Part shown: piece by piece, positions 51,886 through 59,182 of the stretch
Position numbering within the stretch: the first letter of the stretch is position 1
Layout: every line of letters begins with the position of its first letter
Made by a program: the position numbers and the translations under genes
The notes under the pieces: model-generated
Databases searched by the model: none
What the model was told of the DNA's origin: nothing
Seen by the model: only the letters and a program-made list of their open reading frames with translations
NCBI GenBank assembly: GCA_031546845.1
Contig: JAVBJT010000023.1
Coordinates: forward strand, 62,001 to 126,000
Reading direction: 5' to 3'
Origin: Azoarcus sp031546845
GTDB taxonomy: Bacteria > Pseudomonadota > Gammaproteobacteria > Burkholderiales > Rhodocyclaceae
Length of the DNA stretch: 64,000 nt

Positions 51886-52178
51886 AGCTCCTTGAAGGAC
51901 ACGATCAGCACGTCATCGATGACCGTCAGCTTCAGGTACACGTCACCCGCCTGCGTGCTGGGGCGGTACACGTCCTGCCAGATCGTGTGATCGGCATGCG
52001 TGGTCATGCTCTTGTGGAAATCCGCCGGCGTCAGCGCCATCACCACGTCCAGCATTCCGGAGAACGCAAGCCCCAGCTCGTTTGCTCCGGCTCGCGCCGC
52101 GTGCGTGGTGCGCACCTTGCCAGCGTCGACCAAGGTTTTAACCACGGTCAGCTTGCAGTGCGGGGTTCCTTTCTCCAT
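51882..52178 (-). CDS. mqsR: MqsR toxin (mRNA endoribonuclease)
   Basis: MqsR is a GCU-type mRNA interferase. The 98-residue protein begins MEKGTPHCKLTVVKTLVDAGKVRTTHAARAGANELGL and ends DVYRPSTQAGDVYLKLTVIDDVLIVSFKEL, as expected from the well-known E. coli protein. The catalytic-type Lys and Tyr are in HADHTIWQDVYRPS and VYLKLTV. The start codon is not preceded by a ribosome binding site and lies about 7 bases from the predicted -10, so the transcript may be leaderless. Confidence 0.94.
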   Translation of the reverse strand: MEKGTPHCKLTVVKTLVDAGKVRTTHAARAGANELGLAFSGMLDVVMALTPADFHKSMTTHADHTIWQDVYRPSTQAGDVYLKLTVIDDVLIVSFKEL

Positions 52179-52184
52179 GGAAGA

Positions 52185-52213
52185 ACATTAACCTAGTTGG
52201 TTTATTTTGGCAA
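52185..52213 (-). promoter_or_regulatory. mqsRA promoter with MqsA operator
   Basis: On the minus strand, TTGCCA (52208-52213), a 17-base spacer and TAATGT (52185-52190) make a good -35/-10 pair. The spacer contains AACCTAGTTGGTT (52190-52202), which matches the known MqsA palindrome AACCT-N3-AGGTT at 9 of 10 half-site bases. So the antitoxin would cover the spacer and block the promoter. Confidence 0.75.
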
Positions 52214-52271
52214 GTTGGTTAGAGGCGGAATTTTCATTCGATTCCGAGCAGAACCAGAACATTCCACGCTT

Positions 52272-53114
52272 TCATGCGGCCACTTCCTCGGGTATCTCAT
52301 CCGGCTGGATTCGATCTTCCTCGCCCTGATACCCGAAGCGCGCCCAGGTCTTCGGATCAACCTCGATCGGCCCGGCCCGCTTGCTGTCCAGATTGACGAC
52401 GACACCATGCTGGTCCAGCCGCCCCTTCGAGAACAGTTCGTAGAGCAGTTGCGCCGCGAAGCGCACCGCCACGTCGTTGATGAACAGCCCCTGCGAGGCG
52501 AGCGACATGCGCACCGAGCACGAAGGCCGGTTGTCGTCCTGAACGGTGGCGTCCAGCAGTTCGGGGAACAGTTCGGTCACGCACGGCAGGCGCGGGTTGG
52601 CCTTGGCTGTCCCCTTGCCCATCCCTGCCCTCGGCCCCTCACCCAATACGATCTGGGCACTGGCCTCGGTGTTGCCCAGGTCCAGCCAGTAGCGATAGCG
52701 CCCTTCGCCGTCGAACACCGCCTCATGCAGCGCGCGCCGCGCCGAGCGGCTGTCCACGCAACTGACCAGCAAGTCCGCGCTCGGCGGCGCGTAGCGGCTC
52801 GGCTGGAAGGCCTCGTAGCGCGTGGGGTGCGCAATCCAGTCCAGGCCGTAGAACTGGTTGAGGCGGTGGATCGTCACGATGGCCTTGTGCAGCCCGATGT
52901 CGGCGCGGCTGTAGAGTTGCCGACCCACGTTGGCCTCGCTCACCCGGTCGGCGTCAAACGCCGTGACGTGCAGCCCGTGGGGATGGCCGAGCGCGCGCAT
53001 CGCAATGTCCAGCCGCGCGAGACACGCCGCCATCTGCGCGCCATTGCCCCCGACGCCGACCAGATGGATGCTCACGCGCCGGTCGAGCAGTACGGGATCG
53101 ATCAGATGTTCCAC
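52272..53114 (-). CDS. PRTRC ThiF-family E1-like enzyme
   Basis: The 280-residue protein of the E1/ThiF/MoeB adenylating family has a Rossmann motif HLVGVGGNGAQMAACLARL (GxGGxG at 20-25), an acidic strand VTAFDADRVSEANVGRQL (Asp54, Arg66), Lys77 in IGLHKA and Asp121 in VSCVDSRSAR. Cys199 in NRPSCSVRMSLA is a candidate thioester cysteine. It has no CxxC zinc pair as in MoeB. It would adenylate a ubiquitin-like protein, here most likely PRTRC C. The start is GTG at 53114, 8 bases after AAAGGAGG, and overlaps the end of A by 13 bases. It is the last gene of the PRTRC run. Confidence 0.87.
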   Translation of the reverse strand: MEHLIDPVLLDRRVSIHLVGVGGNGAQMAACLARLDIAMRALGHPHGLHVTAFDADRVSEANVGRQLYSRADIGLHKAIVTIHRLNQFYGLDWIAHPTRYEAFQPSRYAPPSADLLVSCVDSRSARRALHEAVFDGEGRYRYWLDLGNTEASAQIVLGEGPRAGMGKGTAKANPRLPCVTELFPELLDATVQDDNRPSCSVRMSLASQGLFINDVAVRFAAQLLYELFSKGRLDQHGVVVNLDSKRAGPIEVDPKTWARFGYQGEEDRIQPDEIPEEVAA

Positions 53115-53809
53115 GGCCTGAACCTCCTTTCTTGATAGAAGTTCAGTATCCGGCGCAGCAGGCCGGGTTCAATGTCTGGCTCAGGAACGGATTCAGGAGC
53201 CGCCTCTGCGTCGGCCTGCCACGGATGAGGCAGAGCACGGAACCTGCCGTTCACCACCAGCCGGAACTCGGCCTGTGGCCTGGGGTGATGCAGGCAGCCG
53301 AACACCCCGGCGATCTTGATGCCCTGGTCGTCACCGTCGTCCGTAGGCGACCAGAACGGTTTTCCGTGGCCGTGGGTGTGCAGGTCCACCGCCAGCGTCT
53401 CGTCGTCATTCATATCCGGCACCCGGTAGTCGATCCGCGCGGGGGACACGGCGATGGCTTCGCACAGCGCGAGCCGCAGGCTGCGGCTGCGCCGCGCGTA
53501 GATCAGCGCGCCGGCCACCTCATTCGGTAAGCCACGGCGACCGGCTTCGATGAATGCCTCGATCAGCCGGATCGGCAGCACGCCGAAGCTGAAGACCAGC
53601 CGCTCCTGCACTTCGCCATAAGGCAGCGGGATCGGCAGCGCGGGAGAAAGCCGCTGGATGCAATCCAGCCAGTCGAGTTTGACTTGCACGAACACGCCAT
53701 TGGCGGCGAGGAGGATGCGCTGGCCGTTGTCCATGTCGGGCAACTCGCCGAAGCGCGGCGCGGCGATGACCGGGCATGCCGCCTGCAATGCGATGTCGCG
53801 TACGTCCAT
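53102..53809 (-). CDS. PRTRC system protein A, JAMM/MPN metallopeptidase
   Basis: The 235-residue protein has the JAMM metal-site layout: Glu97 in LPNEVAGALIY, and H144-T-H146-x7-S154-x2-D157 in DLHTHGHGKPFWSPTDDGDD. These are the residues that bind zinc and the catalytic water in deubiquitinase-type peptidases. The first 90 residues are an additional N-terminal domain (CPVIAAPRFGELPDMDNGQ). It would release or process a ubiquitin-like protein. The start at 53809 overlaps the B stop (ATGA), so it is in the same operon. A long frame upstream of 53809 is a shadow. Confidence 0.85.
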   Translation of the reverse strand: MDVRDIALQAACPVIAAPRFGELPDMDNGQRILLAANGVFVQVKLDWLDCIQRLSPALPIPLPYGEVQERLVFSFGVLPIRLIEAFIEAGRRGLPNEVAGALIYARRSRSLRLALCEAIAVSPARIDYRVPDMNDDETLAVDLHTHGHGKPFWSPTDDGDDQGIKIAGVFGCLHHPRPQAEFRLVVNGRFRALPHPWQADAEAAPESVPEPDIEPGLLRRILNFYQERRFRPWNI

Positions 53810-54549
53810 CACGCGCCCTCCTTCAAGCCCAACAAGCCACCTAGTGACGTCTTCGTATCCACCAGCACGCGCTCGGGAAAGCGCTGGTATCGGCCATTGA
53901 GCATGTCGCGCCAGAAGACGTAGGCTCCGCCGCGATAACGCGCGAGCTTTCCAGCGACATTCGGGTGAGTGAAGTACGAGCGCAGGAAGGCGTCGTTCCA
54001 CGCGGCGATCTTCTCCACCGTGGTGCCCTCGGGCACGGGCGTATTGCCCTGACAAATGTTTCCTTGCGCATCGACGTTGAAGTACGGCGCTTGATAGAGC
54101 GGCGTGGCCGGGGTCGGACGCCCTGCCCCCTTGACCGCCCACACCCGCCAGACCCGGCTGGATGCCGCGAACACCAGCCCCGAATGCGGCACGGTTTCGC
54201 CGCGCTCCTGCCCGCCGAACGCCTGCGCATGCTCGTCATCGACACGAAAGGCGATGTGGCGGTGGGCTGGCGGCACCCACCAGACGATCAGGTCGCCGTC
54301 CATGTACAGCACCGTCTCGGGCAGGAAGCCGCCGTGGGCGGCACGTTTCAAGAGCGCACGGGCCAGATCCATCGCCGCGCGCGGCGTCATCGCCTGCCCC
54401 GCGCCGATGACGGGCTCGCCGTCCACTTCCTCGATGTCATGAACGGTGGCCAGCGCGCTGCCCTGCTGGCCGTCGTAGATCAGCACCGCCCGGCGCAGTT
54501 GCACGGTGCCGGTGGTGGGCGCCTGAATGAAGAACTCGGCTTGGTTCAT
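53809..54549 (-). CDS. PRTRC system protein B, prokaryotic E2-like protein
   Basis: The 246-residue protein matches the PRTRC B layout, a family assigned to prokaryotic E2-like (Prok-E2_D) proteins. Key segments are QLRRAVLIYDGQQGSALATVHDIE, ETVLYMDGDLIVWWVPPAHR, and PYFNVDAQGNICQGNTPVPEGTT, where Cys166 is the candidate active-site cysteine. Then AWNDAFLRSYFTHPN and AYVFWRDML follow. The ATG at 54549 has GGAGG upstream; an alternative ATG at 54564 overlaps the F stop (ATGA). It lies between F and A and is translated in line with both. Confidence 0.8.
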   Translation of the reverse strand: MNQAEFFIQAPTTGTVQLRRAVLIYDGQQGSALATVHDIEEVDGEPVIGAGQAMTPRAAMDLARALLKRAAHGGFLPETVLYMDGDLIVWWVPPAHRHIAFRVDDEHAQAFGGQERGETVPHSGLVFAASSRVWRVWAVKGAGRPTPATPLYQAPYFNVDAQGNICQGNTPVPEGTTVEKIAAWNDAFLRSYFTHPNVAGKLARYRGGAYVFWRDMLNGRYQRFPERVLVDTKTSLGGLLGLKEGA

Positions 54550-54563
54550 GGTCGTGACCTCCA

Positions 54564-55580
54564 TCACCAGTCTCCCGCCGAGAGGCGATGGATCAAGGCG
54601 TCGATCCGCCGGATCGCCTCGAAGCGGCGGGCCATCGCACGCTGCCATGCGGCGAAGGCGCCAGGGTCGTCCAGCGCAACACGAATCTCGCCCATCTTGT
54701 CGCTGTATTCGCCTTGATAGGCGAGGTTGAGCAGATCGTCGTAAATGCGGGTCGTCACGTCCCCCTCGGTCCAGGACAGCACCGCGCCGAAACCGATGAA
54801 CTCGCCATCGTCGTCCGGGCGGAAGCGGTCATCGAGGTCCAGGCCGGCCAGCGCCAGCGCATCCTCGGCCACGGCCTTGGCGTTCGGATCGCTCAGGCGC
54901 TTGATCGCCCGGCGCAGAAAGCGGGCGCACTGCGGCAGTTCCAACCCGCGTGGCCAGCGCCACGCCCATGTTGGATAGGCTTGTTCCAAGGTCGCCTTGC
55001 TGATCATTTCCGCGCGCATCGCCTCGCGGGCTTCTTCATCCTCGCCGCACTCCATGTCCAGCGCGGCTTCTTCGTCCTCCTCCCCGCACCAGTAGAGAAA
55101 GGACGCCACATCACAGGCAATGTCAGGCGTGAAGAGCGGATAGACCCGGGCACTCTGGCGGCGCAGCACGTGCAGGACCACCGGGCCGAGGCCTGGCATC
55201 TGCTGGCTCAGTGCGGTCAGCCCGTCCCCTACCGGCCATTCCTGCCCTTCGTGCTCGCCCCACGATGCTTGCACGGCGTCGAAGCTCGACCTGGGGTGGT
55301 CGGTGTAGAGGCTGTAGTCGTCGCCGTCGCTGGACAGCATGTGCAAAGCAAAGCGCGGATCAAGGCAATGCAGCGGGCCAATCTGGCGCTTGATCCAGTT
55401 GTCGATGGCCTTCTGGCACGCATCGAGCGAATCCGACCATGTGGGCGGGATGTCGGCCTCGTCGAAGGCCTCGGCCTCGATCAAAAAGCGCGACACGGCG
55501 GCATTGACCGCCAGGAGCCGCCCTGGCGCGATGCTTCTCGGCACCTGCGCGCCGATGCGCGGCAGCGCCAAGGCCATCAT
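54564..55580 (-). CDS. PRTRC system protein F
   Basis: The 338-residue product has segments ALALPRIGAQVPRSIAPGRLLAVNAAVSRFLIEAEAFDEAD, PLHCLDPRFALHMLSSDGDDYSLYTDHP and PLFTPDIACDVASFLYWCGEEDEEAALDMECG, matching the layout of the PRTRC F family. It has no recognizable catalytic motif; long acidic stretches (EEDEEAALDMECGEDEE) are notable. Start codons 55580 and 55577 overlap the end of C (TGATGATG-like arrangement). Its function in the cassette is unknown. Confidence 0.8.
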   Translation of the reverse strand: MMALALPRIGAQVPRSIAPGRLLAVNAAVSRFLIEAEAFDEADIPPTWSDSLDACQKAIDNWIKRQIGPLHCLDPRFALHMLSSDGDDYSLYTDHPRSSFDAVQASWGEHEGQEWPVGDGLTALSQQMPGLGPVVLHVLRRQSARVYPLFTPDIACDVASFLYWCGEEDEEAALDMECGEDEEAREAMRAEMISKATLEQAYPTWAWRWPRGLELPQCARFLRRAIKRLSDPNAKAVAEDALALAGLDLDDRFRPDDDGEFIGFGAVLSWTEGDVTTRIYDDLLNLAYQGEYSDKMGEIRVALDDPGAFAAWQRAMARRFEAIRRIDALIHRLSAGDW

Positions 55581-56011
55581 GGCAGCGGCGCCAGCATGTC
55601 GCTGGACGGAAGGATGCGGGGGGTGTGGCTTTCATGTGCATCGCGCAGGGTCCGAAGCACGAAGGCACCCCAGGCACCGGCGCACTCCTGCGTTCCGCGC
55701 CGGGTGAGCGCCTGGGCAAGTTGGCCGGCGGCGTCCTTGCGCCCTTCGGACTCGACCGCGACAGCGGCCTTGAGGGCGGCAAGGCGCTCGCCTTCGTTGC
55801 CTGCGCTCCCCTTGGTGCCTACCGCCTTGCGGAAGGTGTATTCCTGCGCGCCGTTCGCCACCTCCCCCGCTTCGATTTCGGCGCTGATGAGTTCGGGGTA
55901 TTGGGCGCTGTAGAGGTCGCGCACCTCGCGCGGCGTCATGCCCGGCACATCGGGCAACTGCACGCCGTTGTAGCGGAAGACCCGCCGGATTTCGTTGATC
56001 GCAATGGTCAT
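55577..56011 (-). CDS. PRTRC system protein C, ubiquitin-like (Prok_Ub) with C-terminal extension
   Basis: The first 68 residues, MTIAINEIRRVFRYNGVQLPDVPGMTPREVRDLYSAQYPELISAEI then EYTFRKAVGTKG, match PRTRC C, a family assigned to prokaryotic ubiquitin-like (beta-grasp) proteins. After TKG at residue 68, 76 more residues follow, with a helical, Ala-rich segment (NEGERLAALKAAVAVESEGRKDAAGQLAQAL) of unknown role. Several members of the family end near TKG, so the tail is either a fused module or a pro-sequence to be cut. The start has GGAG six bases upstream. A 7-bp hairpin (56033-56049) sits just upstream. Confidence 0.82.
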   Translation of the reverse strand: MTIAINEIRRVFRYNGVQLPDVPGMTPREVRDLYSAQYPELISAEIEAGEVANGAQEYTFRKAVGTKGSAGNEGERLAALKAAVAVESEGRKDAAGQLAQALTRRGTQECAGAWGAFVLRTLRDAHESHTPRILPSSDMLAPLP

Positions 56012-56032
56012 GTGATGCTCCTGTCGTCTGAT

Positions 56033-56049
56033 GCCTCCCACCGGGAGGC
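56033..56049 (-). promoter_or_regulatory. Hairpin in the leader of PRTRC C
   Basis: GCCTCCC / GGGAGGC with an ACC loop lies between the E stop and the C start, 16 bases upstream of the C ribosome binding site. It may be a translational or processing element. Confidence 0.6.
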
Positions 56050-56091
56050 CCTTGCGATCAGTCTCTCGCCACCCGGCACGTTTTCAAGACC

Positions 56092-56577
56092 TCAGCCGAA
56101 CAGGTCCATGGAATCGCTGCCCGTGGGTGTGGCAGTTGGCCGCGCCGCGCCGCCTGTGGCCTCGTCACCATCGCCGTCCTCGTCTTCGGGGTCGCTGGCC
56201 GCACTGCCTGGAACCTTCACCGGGGCCTTCGACGCGGGTGTCGCGGGAGCGGGCTTGGCCGCTTTCGTCATCGCATCGCCCGCCTTTTTGGCCGATGCCG
56301 TCTTGGCCGCTTGCAGGACTTCCTGGGTGGCCTCGGCCTGCTCGGCAAGGCTCTGCCGAACCTCCCGGTAGCCTTTCAGCACGTCCACGAACTCGGCATC
56401 GAATTCGGCGGGCGTGGCCGTGAGGCTCAAGGCCTGGGTCAGCGCCGTCTCATCCATGTCCTTCCTGGGCTTCGGGATCACGTTGATCGTCATCCGCCCG
56501 GTTTTCTCGTCGGCGCTGAGCACCATCGTCAGGGTGGCGCTCGTCGCCAGTGCATACAGTTCCTCGAACATCGTCAT
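56092..56577 (-). CDS. PRTRC system protein E
   Basis: The 161-residue product begins MTMFEELYALATSATLTMVLSADEKTGRMTINVIPKPRKDMDETALTQALSLTATPAEFDAEFVDVLKGYREVRQSLAEQ. This is the conserved N-terminal domain of the PRTRC E family. The C-terminal half is low-complexity Ala/Pro/Lys and an acidic stretch (DPEDEDGDGDE), then a short tail DSMDLFG that resembles a beta-clamp-binding or small interaction peptide. The start at 56577 has GAAGGAG upstream. It is the first gene after the ParB terminator-like hairpin. Confidence 0.8.
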   Translation of the reverse strand: MTMFEELYALATSATLTMVLSADEKTGRMTINVIPKPRKDMDETALTQALSLTATPAEFDAEFVDVLKGYREVRQSLAEQAEATQEVLQAAKTASAKKAGDAMTKAAKPAPATPASKAPVKVPGSAASDPEDEDGDGDEATGGAARPTATPTGSDSMDLFG

Positions 56578-56592
56578 GTCACGCTCCTTCAA

Positions 56593-56630
56593 AAGAAAAA
56601 TGCCTTCGAGACCATGCTACGAAGGCATTT
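56593..56630 (-). terminator. Terminator-like hairpin between parB and PRTRC E
   Basis: On the minus strand, AAATGCCTTCG and CGAAGGCATTT pair fully around an 11-base loop, followed by TTCTTTT. It lies 24 bases after the ParB stop and directly before the ribosome binding site of E. It could terminate part of the parB transcription or act as a processing site, setting different levels for parB and the E-C-F-B-A-ThiF unit. Confidence 0.75.
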
Positions 56631-56654
56631 GAGGTTTTCCAGTGGGTGCGCGGA

Positions 56655-58403
56655 TCAGGCGGCAAGCGATTCCTCTTCGGCGGCTTCGTCCGATCCGGCG
56701 CTGTCCTCGTCCGTTTGCCCGATGGGCTGCGCGGAGTCAGTCTTGCGCGGGTAGCGCATGACGGCGGGCACCGTGCCGTCGTAGGCGAAACCCGGCACGG
56801 CCAGCAGTGACTTGATGAAATCGCCCTTCTTCCTGGCCCGCGCGAGTTTGAAGACCATGCCCATCTTCGCCCTCAAGCCGACCTCGCCGGCCAGCGCTTC
56901 CAGTTCGCTCATCGTGAAAAGCTCCAGAAACTCCGCGCTCCATTTGAAGTGGCGGGCCTCGTCAACCTCCAGGTAGTTCAACAGGGCTTCCAGGTCACGC
57001 ATCCCGACCCCGAATGCCGCCGAAGCGGTCACGGCCAGCATCAGCTTGTCCAGGTGTTCTGCGGTGATGGCGTCGGCTTCAAGCAGAACGTTTGCAAGAT
57101 CAGATCGTCCGGCCACGCTCGCTCCCGCGATCCGCTTTGCCGCTTCCCCGAATTCGAAGTCACGGACATCGCCGGCATGGCCCGAGCCGGCCAGCGCAAT
57201 CATCACGCGGCGGTTGCGTTCGGGTTGCGCCATCAGTTCCTTCGCGGCCCACTTGCGCCATTGCGCGAGGCGGAAATCCTTCACCCGCTGCGGGGTCTGG
57301 TTCGCCGGTTTGGGTGTGGGCTTGCGCTGTGTGGTCTTGCCAGTATTCGGCTTCGTTTTCGTCTCGGATCTCTCGTCATCTTCGCGTTGCGCCTTGCGCC
57401 ATGCCGCTACTTTTTGACTGTTGCAGGCCGCGTCGAAACACAGCGAATCCGTCACGTCGCCGTGGCTTCCAGGCAGCGCAGAGACGGCGCAGCCGAACGA
57501 TGTGCAGCCCTTGCACGCCCCGTACTGCTGCGCGCCGACGCCAAGCGCCCCGTCCTCAGCCACCGGCAGCGCAGAAAAACCATCGGACGCCTTGACGATC
57601 CGCACGACGGGATACCGGTCGCGCAGCCCTGCGGCTTTTGCTTCCACCGCCTGCAGGGTCAGTTCGTCGTAGTGCGTTGGATGCTGACAGAAACCCTCGC
57701 CCAGGCTCTCGTCGAACAGGCCGCACTGGCGCGCCGAGTTGTGCGTGCATGCGGCGCATTGCGCCGTGTCGAAGATGGCATCCGCCAATCGGCGCGCAAA
57801 ACGCCCGAGCTGCTCCTTGAGCACGCCCACCGGCACCTTGTGCGCGAGCACACCGGCGAGCACGCTGTCCTGCTTGTCGGGTGGGATGCCGGCCAGCAGT
57901 TCGGCGTGGCCGAGTTGAATCTCGCGGTGCGTGAGCGCCTTGAGCACGGCGGGCGTGCAGGTCAGCAGCGCCAGCCGCCGCGCCAGCATTTCGGGCTTCC
58001 AGCCCAGGGATGCCGCCGCCTCGTCCTTGTCGCCCTTGTGGCGCATCAGCATGCGCTTGGCCGCATGCGCTTCTTCCGCGTGCGACATGGCGGCGCGGTG
58101 ATGGTTTTCGATGACGGCGAAGACTTCGGCCATTTCGTCGTTCAGTGCTTCGATCACCACGGGCATGTCGTAGCCGTCGCCGAACTCGTCCTTGGCGGCA
58201 CGCCAGCGGCGCTCGCCGGCCACGATCTCGTACAGGTCTGAGCCTGGAACGGGGCGCACGATGATGGGCTGGATGACGCGGCCCGCTGCGCTCAGGCCCG
58301 CCCGCAGGTCAGCCATGTCGGCTGGATCGAAGTATTCGCGGGGGTTCTTGCCCTGCACGATGCGGTGCAGCGGCAAGGTGGGATGGGTGGCAGGCGTTTC
58401 CAT
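56655..58403 (-). CDS. PRTRC system ParB-family protein
   Basis: The 582-residue protein has the ParB CTPase domain (NPREYFDPADMADLRAGLSAAG, and GERRWRA at residues 63-69 for the CTP-binding C motif), a helix-turn-helix region (MSHAEEAHAAKRMLMRHKGDKDEAAASLGWKPEMLARRLALL), and a long C-terminal part. That part has two cysteine clusters, CAACTHNSARQCGLF and CKGCTSFGC, which probably bind zinc, and a basic linker with repeated Thr/Lys. This matches the PRTRC ParB family. It probably binds centromere-like sites on the element. It is the first gene of the cassette. Confidence 0.87.
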   Translation of the reverse strand: METPATHPTLPLHRIVQGKNPREYFDPADMADLRAGLSAAGRVIQPIIVRPVPGSDLYEIVAGERRWRAAKDEFGDGYDMPVVIEALNDEMAEVFAVIENHHRAAMSHAEEAHAAKRMLMRHKGDKDEAAASLGWKPEMLARRLALLTCTPAVLKALTHREIQLGHAELLAGIPPDKQDSVLAGVLAHKVPVGVLKEQLGRFARRLADAIFDTAQCAACTHNSARQCGLFDESLGEGFCQHPTHYDELTLQAVEAKAAGLRDRYPVVRIVKASDGFSALPVAEDGALGVGAQQYGACKGCTSFGCAVSALPGSHGDVTDSLCFDAACNSQKVAAWRKAQREDDERSETKTKPNTGKTTQRKPTPKPANQTPQRVKDFRLAQWRKWAAKELMAQPERNRRVMIALAGSGHAGDVRDFEFGEAAKRIAGASVAGRSDLANVLLEADAITAEHLDKLMLAVTASAAFGVGMRDLEALLNYLEVDEARHFKWSAEFLELFTMSELEALAGEVGLRAKMGMVFKLARARKKGDFIKSLLAVPGFAYDGTVPAVMRYPRKTDSAQPIGQTDEDSAGSDEAAEEESLAA

Positions 58404-58648
58404 GAAGGACTCCTTTGGAGGGATGCCTTCATGCTCTCGTGGAAGATTCGGCCTTCAAGGAGATGCCTCGGCCGTTCAGGATCCATTGCGCCAGCAGGCT
58501 GTCCAGTGTCATCATCAGATTCCCGCCGCCAGGGTGTTCGCACAGGCTCTCGCGTCACCGCCATGTATCGGGAGCCCTCCTACAATTCCGAGGGCATTTC
58601 GCAGGCGCGCGTCTGCGTTTTCCAATCAACAACGACTGCTCAATCACC
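58404..58648. promoter_or_regulatory. Divergent parB / HU-like control region
   Basis: The 245-base gap separates the divergent parB and HU-like genes and must hold both promoters. It contains short inverted words around ATGCCTTCA (58421-58430) and GGCCTTCAAGGAG (58451-58463), and a small dyad CGCAG / CTGCG at 58600-58617. No parS-like palindrome is identified with confidence. Confidence 0.5.
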
Positions 58649-59023
58649 ATGGCAACTGCAAAGAAAACCACCCAACCCGCCGCCGCACCCAAGGCCGCGC
58701 CCGCCGTCAAACCCATCAAGGACGCGCTGACCAAGACAGCGATGACCGCCCTCGTGGCTGAACAGTCGGGCGTCGATGTCAAAGCCGTGAAGGCGGTGCT
58801 GTCCGCGCTGGAGGCGGTCATCCTGGGGTCCGTGCACAAGAAGGGCGCAGGCGCATTCACCCTCCCCGGCCTGCTCAAGATCGACGTGCAGAAGGTGCCT
58901 GCAAAACCCAAGCGCAAGGGCATCAACCCGTTCACGAAAGAGGAACAGGTTTTTGCCGCCAAACCGGCCACGGTGCGCATCAAGGCGCGTGCACTGAAGA
59001 AACTGAAGGACGCCGCACTGTAA
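58649..59023 (+). CDS. HU-like DNA-binding protein with basic Ala/Pro-rich N-terminus
   Basis: The 124-residue product has a basic, Ala/Pro/Lys-rich N-terminal tail (MATAKKTTQPAAAPKAAPAVKPIKDALTK) before an HU/IHF-type domain: MTALVAEQSGVDVKAVKAVLSALEAVILGSVHKKGAGAFTLPGLLKIDVQKVPAKPKRKGINPFTKEEQVFAAKPATVRIKARALKKLKDAAL. The GxFxLPGLLKI segment and the RKGxNPxTxE arm are typical. It may organise element DNA. The ATG at 58649 is chosen because it directly precedes the tail; the upstream frame is unsupported. Confidence 0.9.
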   Translation: MATAKKTTQPAAAPKAAPAVKPIKDALTKTAMTALVAEQSGVDVKAVKAVLSALEAVILGSVHKKGAGAFTLPGLLKIDVQKVPAKPKRKGINPFTKEEQVFAAKPATVRIKARALKKLKDAAL

Positions 59024-59089
59024 GCGCGGGCCTGCGCCATGCCCGCGTGGCTCAACAGATCATGCGGGCGCCGTCCCGATCCCCGGGCA

Positions 59090-59104
59090 ATCGCTCGGAG
59101 CGAT
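59090..59104. repeat. 15-bp palindrome
   Basis: ATCGCTCGGAGCGAT is a perfect inverted repeat of two 7-bp arms around one G. It lies 66 bases after the HU-like gene. It could be an operator or a centromere-like site for ParB, but it was seen only once. Confidence 0.45.
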
Positions 59105-59182
59105 AACGTCCCACGGATCACTGCAATTTTCACCGGCACCCGCAGGGGTAACGGCACCTCGAGGCATTCGCTCAAGGCGCAG

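Noticed and set aside
56949..58241. 430-codon plus-strand frame antisense to parB
   Set aside because: It covers the parB gene on the opposite strand, with His/Arg-rich composition and no domain.
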